Below are positions 38,635 through 50,700 of a stretch of 64,000 nucleotides of DNA, piece after piece (position 1 is the first letter of the stretch; each line of letters begins with the position of its first letter). The stretch lies in NCBI GenBank assembly GCA_022836615.1, contig MU405301.1, positions 91,509-155,508 on the forward strand. Direction: 5' to 3'. This stretch comes from Annulohypoxylon bovei var. microspora. Lineage: Eukaryota > Ascomycota > Sordariomycetes > Xylariales > Hypoxylaceae. The notes under the pieces are model-generated. The model saw only the letters and a program-made list of their open reading frames with translations. It did no database searches and was not told where the DNA came from. The translations under genes and the position numbers were made by a program.

Positions 38635-40348
38635 CTACAGGTCCAAGTGCTCGTGCTTGGCCTCGACGTCGCCCTTGCCCTCGGGCTCGGCGGTGAGGTC
38701 CATGCCGCGGTGCTGCTTCTCGAACTGGACGGTGGCCCAGGCCGACGGCGACCGCTTGAAGACGAGATCGATGTCCTCGAGGCTGCGGCCCATCGTCTCC
38801 GGGTACAGGAAGTACACCGACACCGGCACGCACGCCGCGATCGATGCGAACACGATGTAGTACTGCCACCCGATGCTGTAGATGGCCACCGGCGTTACCA
38901 TCGCGACTAGGAAGTTCCTGAGGTTGGCTTATGTTAGCACGGGCACATAGCTAGGTGTTTATTACGATTTTGGACAGAGAGGCAAGGGAGTAAATTCGTA
39001 AAAGAGGAAGGGAGAGCGTACCAAGCCCAATGGTTCGCCGTCGAGATGGAGCTCATGGCCATACGCAACCTCAGCGGGGCGACCTCGGTACAGTACAAGA
39101 AATTGGCGCCCAAGAAGCCGATCGGCACGAACATGTTGTACAGGTAGATGAAGCAGCCGGCGGCGATCTGGGAGGAGCGGTTGGTGGTGGGAAAGGAGGT
39201 GGCGACGGCGAGCGCGATCATGCAGCACGACATGCCGGTGCCGCTGATAATGAAGACCGCGCGCCGCCCGAACCGGTCGATGGCCGCGAAGGCCAGGAAC
39301 GACGATAGGAACTTCCACGTTAGGGCCCCCGCCGAGAGCACCCGCGACATCTCGCTGCTCATCCCCAGGTTCTCCTGGAAGAGGATCGGGGCGTAGACGC
39401 TGATGAGGTTGCTTCCACTGTCCGCGTTGTTAGTCCCGTTCAGAAAGGATAGGGGAATGCCGCTACTTACGACATCTGCTGGTAGAACTGCAGTAGGATG
39501 CAAAGGCCGAACCGGTACGCCAGCTTATCCTCACCCATCTTGAGGAGATGGCTCAGCTGGGCGCCGCCGTTGGCCGTCATCTCGAGGCTGTGCTCGATGC
39601 CGGCGATCTCGGCCTGCACCTCCTCGGCGTCCTGGGGCAGGCCGCGCAGCAGGGCGAGGTTCGCGCGGGCCTTCTCGCCGCGGTTGACCATCAGCAGCCA
39701 GCGGGGCGACTCGGGAAACATGTAGATGGAGGCGGTCAGGATCAGCGAGAAGACGCAGGCGATGGCGATCGGCACGCGCCACGTCGCCGGCCCGTGGTGC
39801 AGCTCGAAGAAGCCGAGGTCGATCCAGGATTCGAGGACGTAGCCGAGGCAGATGAACAGCCCGTCCAGGACCACGTGTCTGCCCCGGTTCTTGGCCCCGC
39901 TCGTCTCGCTCTGCCACACCGGCACCAGCGAGCTTAGTTGACCGACGCCTAAACCAGTAATAACCCGGCCGACGATGAACTGCGGCAGCCCGAACGCCGA
40001 GGCCTCGAGCACCTCGCCGATGAACGTGCAGATGCCGGCGACGAAGATGACGTTGCGGCGGCCGAAGCGGTCGCCGGTGTAGGAGCAGGACAGGGCGCCG
40101 AAGAGGGCGCCGATGACGAAGACGGCGACGACGAAGCCCTGGAGCGTCGACCTCTGGCTCTTCTCCGCCTTGGTCGCGTTGACGGTGTCGATCTCGGGGA
40201 ACGTCTTGACCCAGTCCTCCTCGGTGATGAGGCCGCCGATGCCGGCTTGGTTGTACCCGAACAGGATGAAGGACGGGGCGACGATGAGGGCCGTCTGCAG
40301 CCTGCTCAGGGCGTGGCCTTGGAGGCCGAAGTATTTCTTAGAGCCCAT
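38635..40348 (-). CDS. MFS sugar porter
   Basis: Three minus-strand exons, 40348-39471, 39417-39022 and 38917-38635; 518 aa. Introns are 53 bp (GTAAGT...GGACAG) and 104 bp (GTACGC...CCTCAG). The sugar-porter signatures are all present: GDRFGRRNVIF after TM2-TM3, GRVITGLGVG with a downstream PVWQSETSG, PESPRWLL before the central loop, QFYQQMSGSNLISVYAP in TM7, IDRFGRRAVF and PETMGRSLEDID after TM12. Twelve hydrophobic segments fit. The family moves hexoses, pentoses or disaccharides by H+ symport at the plasma membrane; the substrate cannot be read from sequence. QQMSGSN replaces the more common QQxxGxN/xxxYY pattern seen in glucose carriers. No partner glycoside hydrolase is nearby. Confidence 0.92.
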
Positions 40349-41424
40349 GTTGTTGTTTCTAGGACGATAGTAGGATCATAGGGGCGGGACGGAATCGAGA
40401 AAAAAGAGGTAAAGCAGGCGAAAGTAGGTGAGGAAGATTAGGTTTAGATATTAAAGGACCCTTTATTACCTGGTACCGGAACACCCATGCACACGTTCGT
40501 CATTAGTCATCCCCCTGTCCGCCTGCCCCCGTTGTGGGATACGAAAGTTGCGGAGTCCCCACGGGATGTGCAAGGGAGAAAGCTCTGGAGAAATAAATTG
40601 GGACGGTTGAGCACAGGCGATTTCGGTCTTCGGAACAGGTTAGAGGGCCTGGGAAACAGCGTGACATGGCGGGCTTGCAGGGCAGCAGGCGGACCGCAGA
40701 GATTTACATCGTGGCGGCCGTCACAACCGGGGACGCATTCCAGGGCTGGGAAAGGACGAGTCGACGACGACACAAGATCTACAGACTTAGCATCCGGCCC
40801 TTCTCTGGGTCTTGTGGATACACGTTCTGGGTCGAGGTTGATCTCGGCAGATGCAGCCGGTTCAACGTTCCTGCAACCTGCAACCATTGCGTACATCTTA
40901 TTTGAGACGATGTTGGATCTTCGCTTGAATGGAACATCTACAGATTCTTCCTGGTAACCCTATTACAAAGGTGATCTTTTTTTGGTGAGACAAGATGTGT
41001 ATGTATGTAGATACCGTATAATTCCTATAATCAAGTTTGTCGTGTGAGGATCTCGCGATTAACCGGACTGATCCCTACCACCCGACCGGACTACCCCTTT
41101 TGAGGTTAATGAGGCTCAAAAAGGCCAAGCAAGGTGGGTACCTGGACCAGATGCCCAACGTCCCACATAAGTGGCCGTATCATCTTCCCAATTGCACGAG
41201 AGCTGATAGGCCAATTATTAAAAATGCCGCGCAGGCTAAGCTTTTAGGTACGGCATTGACAAGTGTAATCACATTGTCCCGCAACCCCCGTGCCGGTGTC
41301 CGGAGGCTAGTGTATACTATCGTGTGTTAATGGGTTTTAGTAATGAGGCTAGCTAGGTTATATACATACTCCTACTATACAACATGTCCGATTCGTTAAT
41401 TGTCCTCGTGAGTTTCTCCGCCGC
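40349..41424. other. sugar-porter promoter spacer
   Basis: About 1.1 kb, GC-rich at 40500-40900 and AT-richer after. Frames on both strands at 40487-40957 mirror each other and have no domain. It includes SYGGRG-type sites (CCGGGG near 40733, CTGGAG near 40582) matching the carbon-repressor CreA consensus, which are too common to be conclusive. Confidence 0.35.
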
Positions 41425-43677
41425 TCATCCAGCAGTCAACTCGCCAATTCTCCTCTCAATATCCGGTACCTGTCTTAACAAGACTTCCAAATCCTCCTTC
41501 TCGTCCTCGAGCTTCAACCTTCTCTCGGCATCAAGTTTCGTAAACACGAAGTGACCCTGTCCATCGAATTGTAGAATCTTGTTGTGATATTTCCATAGAC
41601 TTCGCCGGTGACTCACAGTCATCAACGTGATCCCCAGGGCCTTCGCAGTATCGTACATGACCTTCTCAGTCTCAAGAGTCACACTGCTTGTGCACTCGTC
41701 GAGGATCGCGTACCGTGGCTTATGGTAGAATAGACGGGCCATGGCTACGCGCTGTTGCAAGCCGCCAGAGAGGACATCACGCCACTCGGCTTCCGCGTCC
41801 CAGCCCTCTGGATATAGATCGACGAGATGCTCTAAGGAGAGAATTTTCAGGATATCGAGTAGTTGTGCATCAGTCACGCCGCGCGCACGAACACTTCGCA
41901 GGCTATCCGGGTATGTAATCTGCTGGCGAAGACTACCACGCGACAAGTATGGTCGTTGGGGAATGTAAAAGATATCCGAGAATGGTGGCTTGTAGACAGT
42001 GCCGCCGTATACAGGCCACAGACCGCCTAAGATTCGGAAAAGACTCGATTTTCCGCAGCCGTTCGGGCCAACGACGAGAAGATGCTCGCCTTGCTTGAGC
42101 GAGAACGAGAGTGCTCTGACAAGGACGTCTCCGTTAGGGGAGATGATTGGGACATCGATGAATTCGATGTCCTTACTCTCTACCACTTTTCCTCTGCCTT
42201 TCAGCACGGCTTCATTGTCCTCGGTGCCCGAACTAGAGACGAGTTTCTTCTCAAAGTGCCCAGCTTGAATATCGTCCATAACTTCTAATAGTGATGCGAC
42301 GCGTGACGTGTAACCAGCCAACTCCATGATCTCGCGGTAAGAGAACATTACGCGACCAAATGCGTCGGATGCGCTTAGTAACATTCGCCTATTAGTAACG
42401 AATGTTTCTGTTCGGTCACCCATGTTGGCAGTACCGGCGGCTAATTGGTTAGGCAGCTTGAAAAAGACTGGCACACTGCAGAGCATAAGACCCAGAGCAC
42501 CCCAGAAATATTTAATGACGAAATCCTCCATGACGCCATGGTAAAATCGCCGACGCAAGATGTAATTCACATGCTTAATAAGCGTGAAATAGCCCTTGTC
42601 GAGCGTATCCTTTTCTGCTTCGTGGCCGTGGTAAAGCGCCACTTCCTCACTATGGTCAATGAGTCTCGAGTGTTGGAATCGGAATTCTCCCTCGAGTCTT
42701 GCTTCATCCGCGACGTATTTCCCGAAGGGGGGTGTAAGAGCGCGCATAAGGTGAGCTGAGAGCTGGACGAGTAAAGACATGAACATGACACCTTCACCAC
42801 CAACACTCTTTGACAACGACCATGTATAAATAGTCTATCTCTTTTGTTAGTCTTGTATGATGTGCTACGGTGTCTATGGATTCTTACCATGTCTAATATA
42901 GGCTTGGCCAAATTACTATATAGCTCAGCTAAGCTATTTGAGAATTTGGCAACGTCGACTGTGATGAGCTGATCCGCATTCTTTATCCGGTCGTCTAGCG
43001 CAGAGATGCCGTAGAATGTGAGTTGGGAGAGGTACTTGTCGTGGATGAACTGGGTTAACCGTGTTCGATATCTAAGCGACAATTCGGCTTGATGGTATGA
43101 CAACTACGATGGTATTAACATTGGATTTCATCACAATTAGCAGGCATCGGATCCAATTTCTCACCATGGAATTTGTAAAGGTCGCGGGGACGGCGATCAA
43201 CATCCACCATACAATTCTAGTCAGGAATTCCTTCCCACTTCCTTTTACGAGGGCTTTTACGATCGCGCCGTCCATCTCGGCGACTTTCAAGCTAATAAGC
43301 GTCCGTACGACTAAGAAGAAGCTGTGGCTGATGAGAAGCCGAGTCTCCTTGCTTTTTGCGCCCGGGACGACGATCTTCAGTAGCCTTAGCAAAGACTTGA
43401 AGAACTCGCGATTCAGCTCGACCTTCTTCTTTTTCGTCACCTCGGTTCCATCGCTCGAGGTGGTGCCTGATTTCCGATTAGCCGCCTCGCGCGCAGACGC
43501 GGCCTTCTGTTCGGAAATGGCATGTCGGACGCGATTCACGAGGGCGACGAGGAGGGTGAGGTAGACTACGCGGGAGATTCGAGTTCGGTTCTCGACGTAT
43601 AGGTGTGTCAATTGGGCGATGACGCTCTTAAGCGACCGATCAGGCAGAGCGAGCGCGAGCTTTGACTGAACCGCCAT
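41425..43677 (-). CDS. pxa2: peroxisomal ABC half-transporter, ABCD family (PXA2/PMP70-like)
   Basis: Three minus-strand exons, 43677-43165, 43103-42888 and 42834-41425; 712 aa; introns 61 and 53 bp. The N-terminal half holds the ABCD membrane domain, with LSYHQAELSLRYRTRLTQFI and DDRIKNADQLITVDVAKFSN, segments conserved in ALDP/PMP70. The nucleotide-binding domain has Walker A GPNGCGKSSLF, Q-loop YIPQRPYLSRGSL, signature LSGGLQQRVAMARLFYHKP, Walker B YAILDECTSS and the H-loop SHRRSLWKYHN. The C-terminus has a short coiled coil. These half-transporters dimerise (Pxa1-Pxa2) to import long-chain acyl-CoA into peroxisomes. The signature reads LSGGLQQ rather than LSGGEKQ; I believe fungal Pxa2 proteins often do so. 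The gene is divergent from DPH3. Confidence 0.93.
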
Positions 43678-44336
43678 GGCTTCGATGGTAACCTCGGTAG
43701 AAACGGATGGCGGTTCTCGAAGGGATTGAACCTGGATTCCAACGCTTGTTTACCCCGAAGCTAACAAAACGTAAACTCGACCCATGAGGTAGGAAAATAA
43801 TGGGTTGATAGATTGAAACTATAGAATTTAGATTATCGTGATTACATGGTTGCGATGAATTGCAAAGCTGCCTTTCCGAACTTGGGGTCTTGGAGTTGAA
43901 GGATGATGGAAATATCCCATGTTACCTAAACGTTCCTCGGCGGATGCGACCAATACCGAAGCTTACCATTGTCTAATTGGTGACGTCCTTGTTGCATGTG
44001 ATTTCCACCAAGGTAAGCCGATACCTGTCAGCATCTGAAGTGGCTTTAGTGGTTGAGTGGCTGACACCTAGGTACCTAGGCTTCCGGAAAGTTAAACATT
44101 GGAATTCAAATGTGGTTTTTAGGTGGGGGGTTTGGGTTTGTTGCATAAGCTGATAAATTGAAGGCCGCTCCTATCCGATTTGCAGCTGAGCGCGGGGTCT
44201 TGAATTATGAAAGATATTTTTCTCCAAGGTGGCGGTTTATACAAGAATACAAGAATATCAATTATTTTAGTCATTCAACGTGATATTGCAGACGGTCTTT
44301 TCTTTCTAGCACATTGCCAGTATAGAAACATTCACT
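43678..44336. promoter_or_regulatory. divergent promoter region of ABCD transporter and DPH3
   Basis: A 659-bp spacer between two divergent genes. It contains the doubled palindrome ACCTAGGTACCTAGG at 44066-44080. No element for peroxisome proliferation or fatty-acid response (CCGAGG/CCTCGG pair) could be placed with confidence. Confidence 0.4.
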
Positions 44337-44667
44337 ATGGCCGACGATGAAGAGATCGCAGTCTACGACGAGGTCGAGATCGAAGATATGACTTACGATG
44401 AAACGCTTCAAATCTACCATTACCCTTGTCCATGCGGCGATCGCTTCGAAATCGCGCTCATGGATCTCCAAGATGAGGCAACGGATATCGCAGTCTGCCC
44501 AAGTTGTAGTCTAATGATTCGGGTGATATATGATATGGTTCGTATCATGGTAATCTCCTATTTCCCGGTCACATACTAATCATTCCGTCTAGGATAATCT
44601 GCCGAAGCCCGATTCTGATCCTTCAGCACCGGGTCCTACTGAGAACCAGGTCACTATCATCGTTTGA
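44337..44667 (+). CDS. dph3: diphthamide biosynthesis protein 3 (Dph3/Kti11)
   Basis: Two exons, 44337-44537 and 44593-44667, with a 55-bp intron (GTTCGT...GTCTAG); 91 aa. The CSL zinc finger is complete: YHYPCPCGDRFEI supplies the first two Cys and VCPSCSLMIRVIYD the last two. Dph3 is the electron donor for the radical-SAM Dph1-Dph2 enzyme in the first step of diphthamide synthesis on elongation factor 2, and also supports Elongator-dependent tRNA wobble modification. The N-terminus MADDEEIAVYDEVEIEDMTY is typical. Length matches yeast Kti11 (82 aa) plus a short acidic, Pro-containing tail. No oddities. Confidence 0.96.
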
Positions 44668-45324
44668 ACGTTCGCGATCCAAATAGGAACTGAATAGGAA
44701 CTATGCGACGCGGCTCAGCTCAGAGAGAACGTAAATATAACTAAGTGCCGAGCCATCGGCAAATCGATGATGGCGCAAGGACCTAGACCGCCTAGGTACG
44801 CGTCACCTCGTGAAATTGCATCGCATTTAGCTCACTAGGGATGCGACGGTAGAGACAACGCAGTGATATCAACGCAGCGCATATTCTCGAACCAATCTGT
44901 CGTCAGCGATACTAGTAATGTGGAAAGTGGATGTTACTGAAGATTTCCGGGTCATGAGACGACGATTGGTACCTACTAGGTAGTAAAAGATACGGAACTC
45001 CGGCGCCGATCTCGCGTGGAATTCGAGATACGGCAGGATGCGGTCCAAATTAGGACATTGAAAGCACTGTTTGAATAAGAAGAAGAATGAGTGATATCAA
45101 AATCCACAGTTATATTAGTCGGATCCGATTGAATCCGAAAAGGATCGATGGCGATGGAATTCAAAGAAGATGCAGCCATCCGATGGGTATATCCAAAAAT
45201 GCCAAGACCTCAACCAGAACGCCGTCAAGCCTCTGAAACAATGCTAAATCATGCCCCCCTCACCACATGATTCCGTCCGCGAACGCCGGTGAAAATGCAA
45301 AATCGTCCATAGTCCTCCCCCAAT
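44668..45324. other. convergent spacer
   Basis: 3' regions of DPH3 and the GPI-anchor-like gene; no coding signal apart from AT-rich short frames. Confidence 0.45.
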
Positions 45325-45657
45325 TCATAATAGATAGAGTCCGGCAGCCGAAAAGACGATAAGACCCATTACAGAAGCTTCCAGTGCCGGCTTCTCTGCA
45401 GCGACGGTTGTCAATGGTTTTGAGGGTCGCGCGAGCGTGTCTGTAGAGTTGACAAGAACAGGCGTAGAAGCTATCGTGATAGCAGACACAATTAGCTGCA
45501 TTGTTCCTCCTAAAAAGTAGAATCGAACACCATCCAACTTACCCATTGAACCAGGCGCATCCTCGATTTTCATACTTGTCGAGTGAGCCAAGACTCTTGG
45601 TTGAGCAGCAATGGCGGCCGGTAGGGCTGCGGCGAAAATTACGCCGGCTAATCGCAT
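45325..45657 (-). CDS. small secreted protein, likely GPI-anchored
   Basis: Minus-strand gene, best read as two exons 45657-45543 and 45470-45325 with a 72-bp intron (GTAAGT, branch AGCTAATT, acceptor CGATAG); 86 aa. The intron length is a multiple of three with no stop, so the unspliced frame gives a 110-aa variant. Residues 1-18 (MRLAGVIFAAALPAAIAA) form a signal peptide. The mature part is short and Ser/Thr-rich with one N-glycosylation site (NST). The C-terminus (SVMGLIVFSAAGLYLL) is a hydrophobic tail preceded by small residues, as in GPI-anchor signals of fungal cell-wall proteins. No cysteines, so it is not a typical effector. Function unknown. Confidence 0.6.
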   Translation of the reverse strand: MRLAGVIFAAALPAAIAAQPRVLAHSTSMKIEDAPGSMGKLDGVRFYFLGGTMQLIVSAITIASTPVLVNSTDTLARPSKPLTTVAAEKPALEASVMGLIVFSAAGLYLL

Positions 45658-48600
45658 CGTAGCAAGCTATGTGGGTGGTTCGTTTGTGATGGCGATTTTA
45701 TCATCCGCTCGGCGTGCAGTTCTTTATCTTCTTTCCAGGTCGGATAAGTGACGATAAGGTATTAGGACAGCTGAAGCAATGCAATGCAGAGCCGTCTAGC
45801 TGCTAGCTGCTCATGGGAAAGAAGGAAGATAGGATAAGTTTGCTTGAGGTATCTTAAAAGTATGAATTGTAGCTAATGTGCAGATCAGATCAGGTAGGGG
45901 GAGCTACTAATACGAAGGTTTTACCAAGTTTAACAAGGCGTCTTGGTTGGTAACATGGCGTGGGCAGACAATAGGTGGACGGGCAAAGAGTCTAGATAAG
46001 GCAAAGTTCGCAGTAAAAAGCCGGGACACAACCATGGCGTGTTCAAGAATCAAGGTGGTGTGTGGACCGGCCAGGGGAGCGAAAGTACTTGCAAAGGGTA
46101 GACACACTCTAGAGAGCCCTGGAGGCAAGGATGTGTGGATCGCGATGCGACGACGCGGCCACAAGGTTCGGTGGGTTGCGTTATCTGGGAGACTGGGGAC
46201 GGCAAGGAGAAACAAGATTTCCCTTATCCCACGCAGGTCATGTCGCCGCATGCAATCCTATCGGTCATCCATACATAACCTCCTACACAGTCCTACATAT
46301 TCGATAATATGTATAATGCAAGCAGGATGTGACGTCGTGACGTCGTGACAAAAGAGGTTGGCAATCCCATTTGCGACACACCAGGGAATCTCTGAAACGA
46401 CACTGCTCTCATGCTTCTCAAATTCAAACAAACATCGCACCAGCGCTGCAGAACGGAATGTTCCGTTTTCAGAAACATCAGAAACACACCGGACATGGTA
46501 ATGAGATTACTTAGGTAACATCTCACACCTACAGATATCTTATCTTGCAGTAAGATGAGCTGTCAAAGTTACCTATGTGTGTACTAGGTAATCTATTGAA
46601 CAACCATCAAATCTAGAATTCTTCGAAGAGCTAGGAGGTGAGGAAAAAAACAACCCATGTGTTGCGGCGGACTAGCTTTAGTGCCTAGTGGCGATCCCGT
46701 CTCGGCCAAATCTCACCTTAGCCTTGCATGGAGGTCCTGAGCGGACAACGTTAGTCAGGAGTTAGCTCACGTCTACGAAAATGACCTAACAGCGCAGCGT
46801 AGAAATCTCAGTCGGGAAGTTTTGCCGAGCGGTAAAGGAGTCTGAGAAGAAGAAGAAACAAAAAAAAAAACGTGGATGACTTGAAGAGACAGGTTGGCGC
46901 GGGTAGCTTTTCCTTGTTTGTGCTTCCACTACCTTAGTATGAAAGAAAGCATACGTCATGATATAGCTGGGTAGCGGCAGGGGAGGGGTTGCATTGAGCA
47001 CATCGACGCTTTTGACTTGCAGGAATGCAAAAATAGAAAAATCCCGGTGCGGAAGAGAAGAGCTATCGAACGCCTAACCGGTGATTGGTGCCCCATCTGT
47101 CGGCTTGACACACCATTACGAAGCTCAACACCATTCTTTTTTCTCTATTGCATCTTCTTGCATCTTCTTGCATGCGCCATGTAACCTGTCTCGAAATACG
47201 AATAGAGATATTTTGAAAAGTTGCCATATAAGTATGCGACATAGAGTGAAACAACGAAGAAACATTTTACACGAATGAAGAGAACAAGTCAGCTAACGCC
47301 AAGCCTTCTATTACGAAGACCTCTGTTACGAAATATTATAAGGAAGTTCGCCACTTACGAATGCTAAAACCCTTCATAGTTCAATTTATTGAGACTTTCT
47401 ATACATACAAGAGGCTATATTCTCTTCATAGGCGCCCAGAGAAGCTATGTTCCTAGATGCGCGAGACGATGGTTGCGAGATACCCGACAAGCACAAGTTC
47501 ACCAATCAGAATTGAAATATCAAACTCAACTTGAATCCTGATTGGTAGGATTTATGTGATACTTACGTGAGCCTATCCGGCACTTGAGAGCACCCATGAG
47601 ATGCCGCCAGTCTTACTTGCTATCACGCATCCGTCTTATATCTATACGATGTGGATCCTAAGGTAAGACAGCCGTTTATCAACACTTGAGTATAGCTCTT
47701 TCCAAGGCCAGCTGTAAAACACAGACATAAGCTTATGTAAACTATCAAACCCGTGATCAAAGACGGGTGACCAAGATTGGATCAAATTAATAACATTAAC
47801 CAAGCTTCATACTAATTGTAGGTAGCATTTAACCAAAACTTCTGATCTCGTATTTCATACTATCAAGTTTATCGGGGCTTTATTTTCTGGTCATCCATAT
47901 ACTATACCGGGTACATGTAAGGTCTTGGTAAAGGGCATGCACAGCTTACAGGTTGCTTAGATTATATGACGTCTATGAATTTCTAGCTTCCGAAGACTAT
48001 TAACCGAGGTCGGTAACTATCACGAAATCCAAGTTTACATAAGCAAGCCCTATAAACTCAATCATTATATATGTGGCACCATCTAACCAACTAAATAACA
48101 TACTTTTAACTTGGTGACAACATGGTTCGTGGCGTCCCATATTGTTGGTCATATTGAACCAAGTAACGGTAATGTCTGTTGTAAGACAGCACTGAAAAAT
48201 AGGTGGCATCAAGATTCGTATGGGTAGATCCTATCGTTCACTTGTTTCACAACATCACGGTTATTGACAGTCGGTCACTTTAGGCTACTCGACCTAGGAA
48301 TGTTAGAGACGATAACAGCCCTCTAAGCTCGAGATTCTCAAGTACCTACCACAGCAAAAAGAACCTGTATCTTTTACTCCCCAAGACATAGGAACTGGCA
48401 TATTCTACTCTCCAGGTATTGATGGAACGAGGCAAACCTGCTACTTGAAAAGATTCGGCGTATCTATAGGGTGGTCTCTTTCAAGATACATGCCAATCCA
48501 TATATTGGGAGTGTAGAAGTATGGTCATGCGGTTACGGTTGCTATGGTAGACCTAACGCCTAACAAACCAATTGCTATGTCAAGCTCGACACCTGACAAG

Positions 48601-49235
48601 CTGCAAGGGGCATGTTAGAATACTATGTGGCGCACTCTTATGAGACCCTGCTATAGGTAGCGAAATGATGGCAACACGAAGGGCGCAGCGAACGATACCT
48701 AGGAGAGTCCAGATAATAAAATAGGGGCAGTAGGTATACGTAAAGCTCAATAGAGAACGAATGACCCTATAGCGACGCCTCCTTAAGCAAGTAGCTACCT
48801 AATCAAGTCGTAGAATATCCTAAAGACTAGCAAGTTCTTCATTATGTTCGTCTGGATTTACGGTTACTTGACCGCAAGTTCCTCTTTCTCCTTCGTTAGG
48901 TAATCTCCGTATGGTAGATGGATGTATTGAGCGAGAGGTTTAGCCATAAAACCTTAAAAAAAAAGTTTACGAATAAAAGATAGAGTCGCAAGTTACATAG
49001 GATAAGTCAATAGTTCGGTCAGCTATCTTGAACTAGACCTTCAACAATGTTGGAGAAAGAAAGGGATAGATGGTGGAGAGTTAAGGGGATAGCCTACTGT
49101 GGCTGGTGAATTGAGCGAGGCTGTGCAGTTTAGTCAAGCCACAACACTTTGGAAAATGCATCCCGCTTTAAAGATTGAATTTCGTTGCGATGCGAATCAG
49201 CTCAGCAGACTAGAAAGCGAAGACGGCTGCCCACC
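45658..49235. other. 3.6-kb gene-free spacer
   Basis: No gene supported on either strand. Open frames at 45907-46348 overlap each other on opposite strands and show no domain. Features noted are a tandem TGACGTCG pair at 46330-46345, a repeat of GCATCTTCTT at about 47148-47170, and CCTAGG sites near 48291 and 48699. The rest is AT-rich and featureless. Confidence 0.45.
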
Positions 49236-49781
49236 ATGTTTGCGACACTCGTACGTAGGACGGCCGAAAAGGTCGTACCTCCCATGCTGAGGAATACGAC
49301 CCGGGCATCCGCGGCAAGCCTTTATGATGGCCCATACAAACTCAAGAAGATGTGGCCTCCAGACTTCTCCAGGCTTTCCCCAAAAGACCAGTTCCGATTC
49401 GAACGACGATACAAACGGAGGCTCAGACTTGCGGCTGTTCGACCACGATGGGATAAATTCATACGGTTGGCGCAGTTTTTCAGTGTGACTAGTGAGTCCA
49501 AATGTTACTGGGTGGTTAGATATGGTAGAGGGCGCGAGTTAACTTGACATCTACTATAGTCGTTCTGACTTATACTGTCTTATTCATGGACTGGGGCAAA
49601 GAGAACAATCCGTTCCAAGGGGTACGTTAGACCTTAACCATTCCTATTTTATTGCCTTACGATTTAACACATTTATATCCAGGCAAGGGACAGGTTCTGG
49701 AATATGTTCGGCGCCTTCACGCCTGAGCAGAGACACCAAAGGCGAACTCCCGATATAGAAGCGATCGCGAACCCCAAGTAG
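49236..49781 (+). CDS. small single-TM protein, probably mitochondrial inner membrane
   Basis: Three exons, 49236-49491, 49560-49621 and 49683-49781; 138 aa; introns 68 and 61 bp with GTGAGT and GTACGT donors. The N-terminus MFATLVRRTAEKVVPPMLRN is basic, Ser/Thr/Ala-rich and free of acids before residue 11, like a mitochondrial targeting sequence. A conserved-looking basic block follows (KLKKMWPPDFSRLSPKDQFR, then RRYKRRLRLA). One membrane segment spans the first splice junction (FFSVTIVLTYTVLFMDW). The C-terminus is hydrophilic (FWNMFGAFTPEQRHQRR). The layout resembles small fungal respiratory-chain or mitoribosome accessory proteins, but I do not recognise a named family. An in-frame upstream Met at a non-ATG codon was not used. 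Confidence 0.75.
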
Positions 49782-50035
49782 CCCCGCTGTTATGTACAAC
49801 ACGAGCATCACATCGCATGGATGGAGTTATATGGAAGGGGTGGGGAAATACCCAATTGATTGATATTTCATTCGCACCTGTATAAAGACGGAATCCCCCA
49901 TTAAAAGACGATGCTACCCCTCCTCATGCTTATCCCATGTCCGTAACCGCAAAAAACTCCAGACACCTTTTCGGGGGGTTTCAGCTGGCTGCTTGCTCTA
50001 CCTTATGCATGCATGCATGAACGTCGCGCGAGACA

Positions 50036-50700
50036 TCAGCGGCCGGGCCAGACGAAGTTACCGCCCATGCCCAGACCGCCGGTCAGGCCGGAGCCCCTGG
50101 TCTCGTTGACGGGGCGCTTGGCGACGGTGCCCTGGGCGCGCACGCCGGCGACGATGCGGTCGAGGTTGGTCTCGATGACGACGCCGCCGACGATCATCTC
50201 GCTGAGGGCGGCGTGCAGGGTCTCGAAGTTGAAGATCAGGTCCAGCTCGCACACGTTCTCGAACAGCTTGTCCAGCGACTCCACGTACACCTGGATCAGG
50301 TCCAGCAGCGCCAGCGGCGACTCCGTCGACGTCGAGATCACGATGAAGTATAGCGTCGCGTAGTGCCGGTACGTCACCAGCGACGGCACGTCGTTGTGCG
50401 GCTCCGACGCCGACTGCGACGTGCCCGAGGCGGCGAGCAGGGGTGGCAGGGGGAGGAAGTTGCAGGCGCCGTCCGCGCGGTTCGACACGAGCGTGAAGAT
50501 CTCGGAGATCAGTCGCTGTTGGATGCTGGTTTCCTGCGGTGCAAAATGTAATGTTTAGATCGGCTGAACTGCTCAAGTGACTCAAGGCTGCGGGAAGTGT
50601 TCCGGTGTGAGATTGTAGGTGATAGTCATACCAGCTGAGTATAGAATTTGGTCAGCCTAGGTTGGCCCTGGCCGTTAAAGACCAGAACTGCGTTTATCAT
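50036..50700 (-). CDS. aps3: AP-3 complex subunit sigma
   Basis: Two minus-strand exons, 50700-50632 and 50533-50036, with a 98-bp intron (GTATGA...ACCGCAG); 188 aa. The start exon gives MINAVLVFNGQGQPRLTKFY, the hallmark first strand of adaptor sigma chains. Further blocks are LVTYRHYATLYFIVISTSTE, LALLDLIQVYVESLDKLFEN, VCELDLIFNFETLHAALSEM and GGVVIETNLDRIV. An insertion of about 25 residues between strands (LPPLLAASGTSQSASE) and a Gly-rich tail ending NFVWPGR are usual in filamentous fungi. Sigma-3 belongs to the AP-3 heterotetramer that carries cargo from the Golgi or endosome directly to the vacuole. The exon is markedly GC-rich. Confidence 0.95.

Noticed and set aside
40487..40957. Frames on both strands before the sugar porter
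   Set aside because: Opposite-strand frames mirror each other in a GC-rich stretch; no domain, no splice structure.
43715..43735. GGATTGAACC, like a reversed tRNA B-box
   Set aside because: Flanking bases cannot form a T-arm or acceptor stem; it lies in the ABC transporter 5' region.
45907..46348. Overlapping frames of 114 and 133 codons on opposite strands
   Set aside because: No family features; basic low-information products; a third of each overlaps the other strand's frame.
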